Source of the DNA: Mermis nigrescens
Taxonomy: Eukaryota > Nematoda > Enoplea > Mermithida > Mermithidae
DNA: 64,000 bases
Direction of reading: 5' to 3'
Assembly: GCA_036768485.1 (NCBI GenBank)
Contig: JAVLUZ010000616.1
Location: forward strand, 459,861-523,860
Below the pieces are notes generated by a model. That model was given only the letters and a program-made list of their open reading frames with translations, ran no database searches and was not told the DNA's origin. A program made the position numbers and the translations under genes. Positions 33,457 to 46,707 of the stretch are shown here, piece by piece. Numbering within the stretch: position 1 is the first letter of the stretch; every line of letters starts with the position of its first letter.

Positions 33457-33799
33457 AATTATTGTAGTAAAAACGAGATACGGTAACAATTATAGACCAA
33501 AGAGTTCCAGAATAATTTGATCTTTTTTATTAAAAGATTTAAGTATAAAAAAGCAATATTATGATAATTGTGAATAAAAATATTTTTTACAATTTTATTT
33601 TTGATTTTTTCAAACTTTTTAGACGTAAGAAGAATCGTGATTGATCAAAGCTAAGTCAGTGACTGATTTTCAAAGATCGAGACAGAATACAGCATTATGA
33701 GGTATTATGCTAAGATACCGAATAATTATTATGCAGCAAGTATTTCATTAAAGTAAAAGCCATATATACCTACATTAGCAGCACTTCATTACTGGAAGT

Positions 33800-33925
33800 G
33801 TTAGGGCTCCCAAAAATTTTCAAAGTCAAAAAGTACCAAAAAATTTATGGTAGGTAAAAACAAATTAATTTTCCAATTTTTATATCGAGCCCTATTCCAT
33901 GGCATCAAAGAATCGCGAAAACACG
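33800..33925 (+). mobile_element. Degraded B fragment
   Basis: Shares TATCGAGCCCTATTCCATGG and CATCAAAGAATCGCG with the B core; ends missing. Confidence 0.5.
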
Positions 33926-34075
33926 GGATTAATTCAATTACTAATACTTGAAACCATAAATTTATTATCAGAGGATTAAAAAATCAAGAAGAAGAGTAAA
34001 AGTCATAAGCCTTCAGAGGGACGATGGGACGACCTACTCCGGGTGGGAAAATCGCCCATCCCCTATTGAATGTAT

Positions 34076-34779
34076 GATAGAAACAGTGTTTTTTCTCTTG
34101 TACAACGTCCGTTTGTAAATGCACAAAGATGGTCCCCAAAATCTTTGCACATTTTGTACATGCAGATGTTTGTGTACTATAATATAGTGCAGTAGCGATT
34201 TTAGTGTGGTAATAAAACAGGGTTTTCGATCTTTGGCAGTGTATTTTAGATAATTTCTGGGTTTCTGACGCCAAAAATTACAAAAAATAATTACAAAACG
34301 GCGCTAACAGCCGAAAAATTTGACGTTTTTCCATTCTAAATGCAAATTCTGTCATTTTAAAGATATATAGGACAAACAATCACTCATTTCGGCGCGAAGC
34401 GCCGAAAATTTTTGGGAATTTTACACCTTTTTAGAATTTTTGTCTTCCCAAAAACCTTTGTATATCTTGTACACACAAATTTTTGGGTATTATAATATGG
34501 TACAGTAGCGATTTTAGAGTGGTAAAAACAGAGTTGTTCGACTTTCGCATTGTATTTTAGCTAATTTCTGAGTCCCTAAGGGCTGAAATTACTGGGAATC
34601 GTCTTAAAACGGTGCGAAGCGCCGAAAAATTTGCCATTTTCCCTTTTTTCGCGAATTTCAGACCTTTTTTGCAATTTTTGTCTTCCCGAAAATCTTTGTG
34701 CATGTGCAAAGGTGGTCCCGAAGAGTCTTTGTACATCGGGAAAAATCTTTGCCCAGTAGAAAAAAACACTGGATACGCT
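34076..34779. mobile_element. Family F element
   Basis: Body 34084-34771, ends CAGTGTTTTTTCTC / AAAAAACACTG. Many GTACAAAG words near both ends and GGCGCGAAGCGCC at 34391 and a variant at 34609. Flanks GATAGAAA / GATACGCT are poor. Confidence 0.82.
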
Positions 34780-36180
34780 CGTTCTTAAAAATTCAAAAAA
34801 GATAAGCTAAGCTCCAGAAAGCTTTATTATTGAATTATGCAAACCGCAAAAGCTTACGTATTTCGTAGAATTACGACGCAAATTTCTCAAACGAAACATG
34901 TGCTATTCGGATAAATAAAGGTCGAAAATTTTAGATTCTTTCATAAAAATGAATAAACGAAAAGAAACGTTTTCCGTTACTACAAAATGGCTTGCTATAC
35001 AGTTTAAATGAGAAGAAATATGCTTGTATAGTAAACAGTTGATAAGCCGGCTAATTGTGCACAGCTAACATACCTGCTTGCGAAATAACCCTGTCATCGA
35101 TAAAACGCATTCGCTAAGTAAACACAGCACCGAATTAATGCACGCTTCGTAAGAGACACCCATTCGATATATAAGCTTTCCAGGATCATAAGGATAGGTA
35201 TTCCAAAATATTATTTAAGGCTTCCCCGCAAAAAAATGGTCATCAGGGTCTCTGCGATCCGAGCATAGACGTCTTCACTGAGCCAATTTAGAAATAAATA
35301 AAGAGCAACTGATTAGCCATTAGCTGGACTAGATGCAGAATCTCAAATGGCTTTGAAAAAGCGCAACATATCTTTCGAATAGCGTATTATTTGGAATTCT
35401 GATAAGAAGGAGCTAATTTAGGATTTTCATAGGAAACATGAAAATTTTTGTATCCACTAATTTAAGGCGGAATCGCGCTTTACGAGTCTGTTTAGCCGTC
35501 TTCATTTGTACGTAGAATGAAGATTTCGACTTTTTTGAACAAAAATCAGTTTTCAAGGCTGCTAAGAAGAGCGCAAAATTCAAGAAAATATCATTCACTG
35601 GATATCTTTCGAAAAATAACGATTGAAACCTGGCTTAAAACAGCGAGAAACCTGTTTTTCTTTGAAAGCGACGTTTGTTTAACGTTCTTTTCCGAATGTT
35701 TTTCACGAGTTCTAAGGATTTTCAAAACCTTTACCCTTGAGCGAATACTACATATGGGACCTTAGTTGTTAAAAATGTATTATTTCTGTTTCCCCATCAC
35801 CGAATTCTATATGATAATTGGATAAAGCATGTTGAAAAAGTCGAAAAATCCAATCTTTACGAGCTATCCCGGCGAATTTTCCCATATATATACACCAATT
35901 TATGTAAGGTCCCCCCCTTTGGTCGAATCCTGGCTATGGGCCCATATGCATGTTTATATAGCGAGGCGCCAGGGTAACCCGTCCTACGCTAATGGGACAT
36001 TTCGTGCATCAGCTACATGCGCAAAGGCTTTTTTGGATAAAAAATTAGAAATTCAAACATTTTTATGACATTTTTAAACAAAGTATTCAAAAAACTTTCG
36101 GCGCTTAACTGTTAAAAATGTATTATTTCTGTTTCCCCGTCACCGCTTTTCTGCTTCATCATTAGCAGCGAGTACCTGCT
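34780..36180. other. Intron, unassigned
   Basis: The word TGTTAAAAATGTATTATTTCTGTTTCCCC occurs twice in the region (near 35768 and 36109), a short dispersed repeat. No exon supported. Confidence 0.4.
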
Positions 36181-37170
36181 TTAGCAACTTTGCAGAAAGG
36201 GAATCCTTGTTTTTGTGGCGCTTGGCGCCAGATAATTGTTTTCATATTATGTTTGTCTTCTAAACAGCCCGATTTTGAGTTAGACATGGAGGACAGGGCA
36301 AAATTTTTGGCGCTCTGCGTCTAATTATTGAGTTTGTGTATTGTCGTATTTTGCGATACACGAATATTTTGAATACAAAGGCAGCTTAAAGAAATCGCTT
36401 AGTCCATTGACCAGACGATAAGAAATCAATAGTGTCTGTACGTATAACATTGATAGCTTTAACAATAAATGTTTTGTACGAGTTGAAAGTGATAAAAATT
36501 TTTAACAATTTCTTTTCAAAATTTATTTTCAACGGTGTTATAGAGCTCATTGAAAAAGGTTCAAAAATGCACTTTGCCTATCTCTTAACAGTCCTACGTT
36601 TTTTTGGTGCGCTAATGACATGCTCCGCGCACAAACGCTCTATCCCGGCCATTAGCGGCCGGCAAATAGGAGGTGGCGCTAAAAAAACAGTGAATATGTA
36701 TAGACAAGTAAAGCCGTGCATACTCGTAAAAGCTACGGAAAAATTATTTAATTGTGGTACAAAATTCATAGTCCGTCCAGTCAGACCCGCATTCAATGGG
36801 GCGGTGGAGGCCGCCCCTCCCGAAATAAAAAAATTTTGCTATCCCAAGGGTCCCCAGAAGAAAAATCAAAAATCCGTGAAGCGACTAAAAGAACAGCTTT
36901 TTAGCGTACTTTTGAGCTTGTACACTCGAAATTTTCCGACGCTCCGCGCCGCATTACTTGTTTATGTAAAGTTTTGTCTTCTGACCGCTCCAAATTGCGT
37001 TAGACATGGAGAGAATGCCAATTTTTACGGCAATTCGCGCCGGATTCATTGTTCGTATATAGTTTTAGACATCTAGCCTACTCAGAACAGCTCAAATTTG
37101 AGCTACATGAGCATGTAGAATATGCCAAATTTTTTCGGCGCTTCGCGCCGATTTATTCATAATTTATTTA
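36181..37170. repeat. Diverged D'-like repeat block with a 214-codon open frame
   Basis: GGCGCTTGGCGCC (36219), a GCTCCGCGCC word (36950) and GGCGCTTCGCGCC (37136) plus a GGGGCGGTGGAGGCCGCCCC segment (36798) show D'/F-type ancestry. The frame 36432-37076 has no domain and uneven composition; I do not call it a gene. Confidence 0.45.
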
Positions 37171-37429
37171 TTTATTCATATTTATTTATTCCTCGTAAAG
37201 CACGAAGATTAAATACAAAGACAGAAACAAGGAAACTATTTGTCGATTGAGTGATGAGAAGTAAGCTGTATCGATGATTTGAACGATGGATTTGTTTTAT
37301 ACGAGTATGAAATGAAGTGAAAACTTTCGAAATCTTTTCATAACATTTTTATTCACCACTGCATAGAGCTAGCCGAGATACGTTTAAAACGTGCCTTCAA
37401 TTTCGCCCATCCTTCAATGGTTCTCGAAA

Positions 37430-37791
37430 AATCTGACCGCACATGATCTTGGGAGGAAGAGAAAACTTTCACCCCAGAATTGGCGATTTTTTGAAAGTTT
37501 CCAAAAATTTTCTAAAAATTTATCGAAAAGATGCTCTTTTATACGTTTTAAGCTATCCATTTGCTCAAAAGTGCGGGATTTTCGGCGCTTCGCGCCATTA
37601 TGCTCATGTTTTGACTGTATTTTGTTCAGTTAGTTCCGACTTTTAGATTTTCTTCGAATTTTTCTCTCGTTTTCATGCTCTAGAAAAATAGAGGATCGTC
37701 AGAAAAACATACGATTTTTGGACCCAAAAAACGCACTTTACGATTTAACCTCTTCCCCGAAATTCCCATGCTATGCATGTATGTATCTGAC
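37430..37791 (-). mobile_element. Family A element
   Basis: Body 37438-37783, GGCGCTTCGCGCC at 37592; flanks AATCTGAC / TATCTGAC (7 of 8). The right TSD overlaps the left TSD of the next hAT element. Confidence 0.84.
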
Positions 37792-37810
37792 CCAGTGATC
37801 GACCGGGTAC

Positions 37811-38251
37811 CCGGGCCCCACACATGCACATAGGGGGGAAGGTGAGAGGGGGTATTACCCCCTGAGGGGTCAGCTAGACCGGTACTTTCCGGCGATTTTG
37901 AGCAAATAGGTCTTGTTCTGCATCATTTTTGACATCAAAATCAGTAAAAATGTCAAAATTTTTCCGGCGCTTCGCGCCAGATTATTACTTTTAAGTATTT
38001 TTTACTCAAAAAGCGCCCAAAATTGATAAATTTTTGCATTTTTTAGTGTTAAAAGTGATATAATGCAGTCAAAATTGACTAAAAATGCTTTTAAAATGTG
38101 TTATTAACACGAAAAAACATTTTAGAGGCTATTTTGACCATTTTGATCATTAAAACAGCAAAAAAATCGTGAACATTAAATTTACTGTTTTAGATTTTTG
38201 GCATTTCAGCCCCCCCTGCCGACCCTGACCTTGTGCACCTATGCCGGGCCC
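37811..38251 (+). mobile_element. Family H element with exact TSD, nested in hAT
   Basis: Body 37819-38243, starts CACACATGCACATAGG, ends CTTGTGCACCTATG; CCGGGCCC on both sides. GGCGCTTCGCGCC at 37966. Confidence 0.9.
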
Positions 38252-38425
38252 GAACCTCACCCGGCCGATCAGGGTAGGCCCGGGCCCGGCTAAAAAGGCC
38301 CCGGGGCCAGGCCTAATAGAAAACAAAGTTTTAAAACTTTTAGAAGTTAATGTGCACGAATGGTACCATCACGTTAGCAACATTGGTCTCTGAAAATTGA
38401 TTAAAACTGCTAGTGCAGACTCAAA

Positions 38426-38508
38426 CATGCAAACTGCGGGGAGGAGGGGTATGGGGGTATCCCCTACCACAACTTTTGAAAGGCATACCCCCCTCAGGCC
38501 ATTTGCAG
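38426..38508. repeat. Small imperfect palindrome
   Basis: GCAAACTGCGGGGAGG...GGTATGG pairs with CCATACC...CCCTCAGGCCATTTGC around 38465; probably a tiny CATA-type derivative. Confidence 0.45.
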
Positions 38509-38739
38509 ACCAAGACCTATTGTTGGAATTATAAAAGAGCGCCAAACAATGCCCAGCAGTATAATCTGAAGTATTTTCTGAGTAGTACTCTGCCCACTCA
38601 TTCATTCGGACACTTTTTGTCCATTTTTTGTGCATATTTGATAGTCCAAGTCATTCCATCATTCTTATTATCATTTGTTTTCATGGAAACTAGGTCGCGA
38701 ATATTCAACGAGACTAAAATATGACGAATTAAAGCATTT

Positions 38740-38908
38740 TTACGGGTTTTGACGGGGTGGGGGGTAAGACACGACAAAAATATTCAAAAAGTCAATTTAA
38801 ACTCACGATTTTAGCGCCCTAAAAGTTCGTAAAAATTAATCGCTGACCCCCTCAAGGAAACTAGATTTAACCCCCCCCAGAACTTTTGACCGTGTGGATC
38901 TATGCGGA
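38740..38908 (+). mobile_element. CATA-type remnant (family K)
   Basis: GACGGGGTGGGGGGTAAGAC to CCCAGAACTTTTGACCGTG; its right end resembles 27080-27172. Confidence 0.4.
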
Positions 38909-39631
38909 CTATTTTGGGCCTTTCTGTACACATCTGATCATTGTAATATCCTCCTAGCTCTATACATTGAGTTCATATTTACTGTTTATTCCAGCGTTTC
39001 TTTGTTTTTAAGCGTCATTTCACTACGAATTACTGTAGTACAGTCCAGCTAAGAGTCTGATTTGTATGAACAAATGTAAATACTTTGCAGCATGAATAGT
39101 GATCGATCGTTGCAGCATATGTAGCATGTGGTGGCACAGCAAAGGTTTATAACCAAAAACTTTCAATCCAGTCGCAGAACTGCAGTAGGACTCAGTTAAG
39201 ATTTGAGATTTATTATAATTCGTTAAGATTTCTGTCACACACACAATTACAAACTAAAATTGTTTTAGGACATATATTATTCAATTTTGTAGCTAGCCAT
39301 ATTATTCTGTAGCTTGCCATGTTCTTACGGGCAAACTCTTATGATAAAGCGTTATCTTACCATTATGATAATATTTTGTTGTCATAAGCTATCTTGGATC
39401 TTTAACTCGTATTTAATTTAAAATTTTGTATGTATTCCTGTCTTCCTATACCTATCTAAACTTAGTGCATATAATATTTATAGACGTTTATACTAATTAT
39501 ACACACGTAAACATATAATCGTCAAGCCTTAAAAAATACCTAAATTAGGTATATATCTATACACGTATATCCTTAAGCATGTAAGCCCGGGCCCGGTTTT
39601 TTTTTGAGCCCGGTCGATCACTGATCCGACC

Positions 39632-41086
39632 TCAAAATTTTCGCCCCGCCCAGAAATAGAATATAAAATACTGGATACGCGGGACTACGTCCAGTCGACC
39701 GCATATACGCATACTATAAAAAATTAAATAGTTTGATGCTTTCTCACTTTTTCCGCATTGTACGTTCCACTGTAGGAATCTTCGTCATCAAACATGTTTC
39801 GGAAAAAATTAAGAAACGATGTGAATGTTTAAAGCCGATCAAGCTCATGCAAATAATCTGGGACTTTAACAACAATGACAATAAATAATCAGAATCTAAA
39901 AGATAGCGAGTCGTACAATCGGTTCAAAATGCACTCAAAACAGATGATAAAGCAAATACATCATTCACGTCGAAGCAAGGTAAGCAGAAATAACCAGAAA
40001 AAGCAGTATTTACGGCTTTGTAAAAATTATGGATAAATAAAAACAGGGACGAATTTAAATAGAAGGCGAGAAATTAGGCGGCCGCCCAGCCGCCCCCCCC
40101 CTCTTCTTTGGCCAGAAAAAATTTGGAAGGCAAGATAATGCACTGCGCGGAAAGATAGAAAAATTGACTGTCCTTGACGTGAAATATTCAAATTTTCCGC
40201 GCTTCGCACCGGATGCGAAGTATTTTCAATTATTTTGGCCTAAGCGCCACCAAATAATGTCACATTCTTATAGCTTTTCGAGTGAAAAAATTTTTTATTA
40301 ATTTGAAACTCATTATTTTAATAAATAGAGCATGACGAAAAACGTCGAAAAATACAGTTTTGGCGAGCTATACCGACGAATTTTTCGAGATGTATACCAA
40401 TTTATAATAGGTCCGCTCCCCTGGCCATATGCCGGATAAGGTTTTGAATAAAAAATCGTCAAGGAGTGTATCGCGCGCGCCGCGGGTCAAAATGAGTTTC
40501 AATTTCGATCGTAAAATAAGTTTCCGATTCGAATATCTGTCGCATGCATATATACGTATATCCATTAGTTGAAATTTTCATTTTCAAACGCTAAAAATGC
40601 AGGCAGCTCTTAAGTAGAGGATTTTCTACTTTTCTAAGACTAAAAACTCATAAGCGTACCTATGTACCTATCGCAGGGATCACACGATCCTTAAGGAGCA
40701 ATACGCTCGTATTTTGTTTCAATAGGTGGGAGGTGAAAATAGTTCATTTTAAACACCCCTCCGGGCGCAAATGACTTCAGTCAATCATTCCGCCCGCGCT
40801 GATGTCGAAAGAAGCAAAATAAATGTGACTGATATTCAATATCGCAATTCAACTTTTTCATCAGTCGGTCGTTGCCCTATACAAGCGATTATAAAATGTG
40901 CATGTGACACGAATTGGCTAATTAATTTTTACGCACTTTCTTAGGAGAATATATATTTAGGAAATACGTAAAACTGTTAGTTTGAGCTCTTAAAACAGAC
41001 AGCGTGATCTAAAATCATGCAAAACTAATGCTAGAAATATGCCTGCACGAGTGTGTAATCTGGCTAGTGTGAGAAACTTAATATCA
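39632..41086. other. Intron with one D'-like fragment
   Basis: 40040-40215 (GGGACGAATTTAAATAG, GGCGGCCGCCCAGCCGCC, TTTTCCGCGCTTCGCACC) is a broken D'-type left half. The rest shows nothing recognisable. Confidence 0.4.
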
Positions 41087-41278
41087 TCTACCGACAGGGG
41101 CGGATTTAGGGAGGAGGCTGGGGGTTGACCCAAAATAGTGCGCAAAATTAAGGATTTTTGAGCGATTTTTAGCGATTTTTGGATTAAAACGGCTAATTTT
41201 TCCGCCCAAGTCATGGTTCCGCCCCCTTAGGAGTACCGCCCCCCTTAGGAAAATCCTGGATCCGCCACTGTCTACCGA
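41087..41278 (-). mobile_element. Family D MITE with exact TSD
   Basis: Body 41095-41270, TCTACCGA on both sides. Confidence 0.93.
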
Positions 41279-41549
41279 TCGTTGTTTCTCGACCAAAGCT
41301 AATAAATACGCGTAAAGCCTTAATAAACAAGGCTAACTCAAATCAAAATTATGTAAATATGTAAATTCAGAACGACAATGGCTACTCGCAGTCGAATTTT
41401 TAGCTTTAAATTAGGATAGGTAGTATCGAATTAGCCGTTAACAGAGATGCACCCAAGAGTTTTGAGTATTTTGAATCTCCGAAAAGAGAGGAAAAATCGT
41501 CTACAAACTACAAATTATCGTGGTTTCGTGTTGGGAAAAGCCCATATCC

Positions 41550-41725
41550 AGGAATCGCAGGCACGTAGCTGTGGGGGAATGGGGAGCCGGACCTCCCAAA
41601 TTCAGAAAAAAACCGGAAAAATAGGACTTTTGACACGTTATTTTGTGCTATTTTTGGCTTGGACCCCCCGAAATTGGTGTTGGTCCCCCCAAAATAGGAG
41701 GGCCAGCTACGTGCCTGGGGAATCG
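41550..41725 (-). mobile_element. Family C MITE
   Basis: Body 41558-41717, flanks AGGAATCG / GGGAATCG (7 of 8). Confidence 0.88.
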
Positions 41726-42470
41726 GCCAGGGAAGGCGGACCGAATGTCTATTGATCCATTCGGAAAATTCGTCAGGATCGTAAAACCGAATTTTTCGAG
41801 CTGTTTCGACAGATTAAGATCATAAAATTCGAATTGTTTGGGAGAAAAAAACGTTTTTCATACTCAAGGGGCTACCTATAAATTGTCGTTTTAGGGCGAC
41901 GCTCGAGCCAAAATTATAAAAAATATACATCACATCTGGCGCGAAGCGCCGAAAATTTTAAGATTTTACGTCAACGACACGCAACTTTTCCATCATTTCG
42001 TGCGCAATCTTACCATTCAAATTTTTTTCGGTCAAGGGGAGGGGAGCAGCCGTTCCCCCCTAAATACGGCCCTAGTTCTGAATATTGTTTTGAGATGGCT
42101 AAATAAATCCAAATAATTTTCCATTCGACCCCCACAAACCGTAATCCAGTTACAAACTATTAAAGTCAAGAGATTCTGGTAAACTTGAAACACAAGAATG
42201 GCATGAGGTTTGTAGGTGTTTTTACATGACATGAAGATTGCGCAACTAAAACTTATTCTATGCCTGAAATACTGGTTACGGACACGTACAAATGACTTAA
42301 AGACCAGTTTTAAAATTTCTGTTGTCATATTTGTAAACCTAATTAGTCAGACGCATCAATACTGGATACAAATTTTAGGATTAATGTCGCAAGTTCAAGT
42401 TTGCTGTGTTTAGGGAACGGTTTCATAACAGCCGAAATGTCGCCTCTTAAGATGGACTATTTCAAGTTTT
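41726..42470. other. Intron with F/D'-type scraps
   Basis: CTGGCGCGAAGCGCCGAAAA at about 41936 and a GGGGAGCAGCCGTTCCCCCC segment at 42040 are repeat-derived; no ends or gene found. Confidence 0.4.
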
Positions 42471-42660
42471 AAAACGCGCAGGCACGTAGCTCTGGGGAAA
42501 TTTAGAGGGGTCCGTCCGGACCCCCCTAAATTCAGAAAAATAGGAAAAATAGGACTTTTTTACAGCTGGTTTGTGCTATTTTTGGCCTTTGTGGGCTTAG
42601 TCCCCCCAAAATTGGTGTTGCCCCCAGATTAGGACGGCCAGCTACGTGCCTGAAAAAGCG
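42471..42660 (-). mobile_element. Family C MITE
   Basis: Body 42479-42652, flanks AAAACGCG / AAAAAGCG (7 of 8). Confidence 0.88.
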
Positions 42661-43189
42661 AGAAAATTTATAGAAAATTATAAGCCTTATCAAGTGTGCA
42701 TAAGTAAATGATGAGAAAAAGAACCCAAAGATTCTTAAAGACACTCAGAATTCGAGAGACGCCCACCCCACCCAGACCTAAATTAATTTATTTCAATTTT
42801 TTAGCCATTTTTTATGCCAAGGACAAGGGGTCGACGGACGAAGAGAAACGTGAAGAAAACATGGTTTTTGTCACTACTGTCAATTTTTCGGCACTTTTAA
42901 ATTTGAAAGTTTTTGGACTTCAAAATTTAAGTGCTGCCAATATATACACATAGTTGCGGCGACGGTAAATTTACACCACTAATGAGTTATGCAAATTGGT
43001 CGATGACGATCGCATGATGTCATCGAAAAGTACCAACTTTCTCGAAAAAATGACAAAGTTGATCGAGATCTGAGATGACTTTTTCGAATTAAACTATAGA
43101 ATGAAAAAATTTCTCAAATACCTAGTCATTCCTTAAATCAGCTGACAATAACCAATTTCCGAAACGTTCAAGAGAAGAATGCCCTCCTA
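42661..43189. other. Intron, no recognisable content
   Basis: 42960-43080 has a higher CG-word density (GATCGCATGATGTCATCG) but no exon I can support. Confidence 0.35.
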
Positions 43190-43476
43190 CCTATAATCAC
43201 AAGTGGGCGTGAAAGGGGGCTTTGGGGGTAAGAAGCCCTCTCCAGAAGGCCGAATACCCCCCTCCCCCAGAAACCAGAATACCTCCCAGATTTCAATTTT
43301 TGAAATTTTTTTTGTTTTTTCACAATTTTTTAGTGCCAATGGATAGTGCACGATGAAAAACGTTGAAAATGGTGTTTTTTGCTATACCACCATTTTAAGA
43401 CCATTTTTTGACCTTTGAAAAACCTTGCTCACACCCCCCCCCCAGAATTTCGTTGCCGCCCACTTAAGCCCATAAT
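43190..43476 (-). mobile_element. Family B element
   Basis: Body 43198-43468, flanks CCTATAAT / CCCATAAT (7 of 8). Confidence 0.86.
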
Positions 43477-43639
43477 ATGTCCGAGAATTGAAAAAGCACC
43501 GAATGTTAACTTCTGGAGTGCTAAGTTGCTGCCAGATCCTTATTTTGATAATTAAGAGATTTTTTGGACAAAATGTCTCTTTCTGGTAGTTACATAAAGA
43601 TGATTAATGATGACTAATGGTTAGCGTGACTACATTTTG

Positions 43640-43812
43640 TTGAATTTATTGAGTTTTTCAAAAAATTTTCACATTTTCATCGTCTGTAGAGGAAAATAAA
43701 GCAGCGCCAGAAACGCCTAAAATGACCTGTTTGGCACGTCATATCCATCGTTTGTGAACCCAAAAATATCAATTTAGAATAAATTATTCGTTTCAGCCCC
43801 CCCCAAATTTCC
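43640..43812 (-). mobile_element. Old A-family fragment
   Basis: CAGCGCCAGAAACGCC and CCCCCAAATTTCCACGCC keep the A order in reverse; no hairpin motif or TSD. Confidence 0.45.
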
Positions 43813-44400
43813 ACGCCTTTGCTTAGTCGATTTTATTAAGAATATCTCACGTGTTGTAAAACAAGTCTTGTGCATTGCAAAGCCGATAGAATCAGCAGAC
43901 GCAAAACCACTCTAAAACGATGTAAGCATCGAGCTAAGCAGCGTGTAATGTAGCCCATGCAAGAAAACTTTATTCCGTGCCATAGTCGGAAAGGGATTGA
44001 AGATGAAACACGAAGCATTAGGTGCGTGACAGATCCCTACAATTAGAAATTCTAAGTATTCAGTGCAATTTTGCGGCTCTTATTGACGGTTTTATTATTC
44101 TTTGCGTAAGTAACATCAAGCAATGAACGAAAAACACCACTTTTTATCACGCTCATTAATCAAAAGATTTTGCCATCGCACACCATCAGAAACATTAAAT
44201 AAAAAATTTGCAACAAGATGCTCTTTGGAGTGTGTGAGACTTTTTGTCTCGGATGAGGGTCGAAAACCATGCAGTGCAACGTCTAAATTCCAGGGATCTA
44301 GGGAGGGATGATGTTAGAAATGTTAAACACTAGTTCGTTAAAGTAATGATGATACAGGAGATCAGTGATGGAGAAATAATGATAGTACCTACGTAAATGG
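43813..44400. other. Intron, unassigned
   Basis: Short open frames on both strands without domains. Nothing supported. Confidence 0.35.
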
Positions 44401-45096
44401 GTACCTCGCAGTGTTTTTTGTACAAGGTCCGTTTGTACATGTACAAAGATGGTCCCCAAAAGTCTTTGTACATTTTGTACATGCAAATTTTTGTGTACTA
44501 TAATGTAGTACAGTAGCTAGCAATTTTAGTGTGGTAAAACGGGATTTTCGATCTTTGATAGTGTATTTTAGCTAATTTCTAGGTTTCTGGCGCCAAAAAT
44601 TACTAAAAATTGTCTCCAGATAGCGCGAAGCGCCGAAAACTTTGAAATTTTCCCATTCCGCGCCGAAACGTTTTGAGAATTTTACACCTTTTTACAGGTT
44701 TTGACTTCCCAAAACTCTTTGTACATTTTGTACACACAATTTTTTGCGTTCTATAATATGGTACTGTAGTGATTTTAGTGTGGTCAAAACAGAGTTGTTC
44801 GACTTTTGTTAGTGTATTTTAGTCAATTTCTGGGTCTCTAAGGGCTCAAATCCCTAAGAATCGTCTTAACGCGGCGCTAAGCGCCGAAAAATTTGACATT
44901 TTCCTTTTGAAATGCAATTTCTGCCATTATAAAGATATATGGCGCGAAGCGCCGAAAATGCTTGCTAATTTCAGACCTTTTTTGCAATTTTTGTCTTGCC
45001 AAAAATCTTTGTACATGTATATACAAAGACGATCCCGAAAAGTCTTTGTACATCGAGAAAAATCTTTGCTGAATACAAAAAAACACTGGCACCTAG
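44401..45096. mobile_element. Family F element
   Basis: Body 44409-45088, ends CAGTGTTTTTTGTACAAGG / AAAAAAACACTG, flanks GTACCTCG / GCACCTAG (6 of 8). GGCGCGAAGCGCC at 44942 and variants at 44620 and 44872. Confidence 0.86.
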
Positions 45097-45489
45097 TTAA
45101 AAAATTCTAAAAGCCCATTGAAAAATATAAAAATTTGAAAAAATGAAAGGATAATAATGTGAAATTTGAAGAAATGAAAAAAAGAAAAACTAGAAATACT
45201 ATCGTTCCTATCTTTTCATCCGAAAAAATCCTTTGCGCATAACGCTAATGCACAAAATGTTCAGTTAGCGTATCATTGGTTTCAACTGCGTCATGCGGAA
45301 AAAACAATGAGATCGTCAAATGTGCACGTAATAAGAAAGAAAAAGAAATTGTTCACTGCTTGAATAATAGTTTATTAGAAATATACTGCTAGAACACCGC
45401 CTGACTTAAAAAGTAGACTTAATCAAAATAGGCTAAAGAAATACATTTTAGGGCAAAAGGGTCATTTTTAGACAATCCTAACAGCACTG

Positions 45490-45695
45490 GCCGTGGCCAG
45501 TGGCGGATCTAGGATTTTTCTAAGGGGAGGCGGTACCCCTAATGGGGGCGGAACCCTGACTTGGACGGAAAAATTAGCCGTTTTAACCCGAAAATCGCTA
45601 AAAATTGCTAAAAAATGCTTAATTTTGCGCACTATTTTGGGCCAATGGGGGGCGGCCACCCCCCCTGCCCCCCTAAATCCGCCCCTGGCCGTGGC
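45490..45695 (+). mobile_element. Family D MITE with exact TSD
   Basis: Body 45498-45687, GCCGTGGC on both sides. Confidence 0.93.
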
Positions 45696-45719
45696 TAAAT
45701 TAAAAGATCGAACAGGAGG

Positions 45720-45993
45720 CCGCTAACCATAGGTGGGCGGCACCAAAGTTCTGGTGGGGGAGGGGTTGCAAGATTTTTCAAAAGTCGAAAAATGGCCTTA
45801 AAAAGGTGGTAGGCGAAAAGACACCATTTTTTCTACGTTTCTCATCGAGGACTGTCAATTATCATCAAAAAATTGCGAAAAAAAATTTCAAAAATTAAAT
45901 TCTAAGGGTATTTGGTTCCTGGGGAGGTATTTTGGTTCATGGGGGTGCATACCCATCCCGAAACCCCCTCCCCACGCCCAGGTATGCTGCTGA
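45720..45993 (+). mobile_element. Family B element
   Basis: Body 45728-45985, flanks CCGCTAAC / CTGCTGAC (6 of 8). Confidence 0.82.
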
Positions 45994-46707
45994 CCCCTGC
46001 ATTCTCAGAAAAAATTAGATATACGGCGAATGGAGTATTTTCCATAATTTGGCCTCATGTGTGACCAAAAAATTACACGACTCACAGCCTGTTGAGAGAA
46101 AAACGAAAATCTTTTCCGAATAAATCAAATTTTATAATCTCAGCCGAATGGAAAAGCAGATATCGCAAAATGTCGAAAAAATACGGTACCCAGCTATGTA
46201 AACCAACCGATGACCATTTTTCCCGACCATTTGCTTAGCCATGGTTCAAATTTTTGTACACATTTCAGAATATTGCTTCCTCCGGATTGCCAATATGATG
46301 CATGTAACCATGTGAGCAGACTTTAGAGTCAAAAATTAGTACGAATAACAAATAACAAATTCACTAAGTCGTCGAAAATGCACATTAGGTATAAAACGAT
46401 AAACGAAAATGCGTTTAAAATACGGAAGACGATACAATATACTGAAAGTCGAAATAGTCGAGAAAAGCGAGATAAAATGTAAAGGCAATGCAAGGACTGC
46501 GCTTATTTACGTACGACGCTCCTTTCAGACTGGGTAGGATTTTCAAAATCGATTCATTATAATCCAAAATGTGCCTATTTTGCGCACTCATACGTGGCTG
46601 TCCTTAAAAAGCTACTTTTCATGTTTTTGACCTTAGGTGCCTACCTTATCTTTTATAGGTACATAGAGATGCGAAGGCAGCCTAACGTAGATTTTTCAAG
46701 CAATATA
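45994..46707. other. Intron, no recognisable content
   Basis: Nothing assignable; no exon supported. Confidence 0.4.

Larger units (their letters stand above)
37785..39631. mobile_element. hAT-type element
   Basis: Body 37793-39623 (1831 bp), ends CAGTGATCGACCGGGTACCC and rc CAGTGATCGACCGGGCTC; flanks ATCTGACC / ATCCGACC (7 of 8). GGCCCGGGC subterminal words at both ends. No transposase frame recognised in it; H is nested at 37819-38243. Confidence 0.85.

Noticed and set aside
33255..33520. Thr/Lys-rich or Gly/Phe-rich repeat proteins on either strand
   Set aside because: Shadows of the GGGGACGTTTTGT repeats in the fold-back arm.
36432..37076. Longest open frame in the window (214 codons, plus strand)
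   Set aside because: It crosses repeat-derived GC words, has no recognisable domain and begins in AT-rich sequence; one frame this long is expected by chance in 64 kb with six frames.
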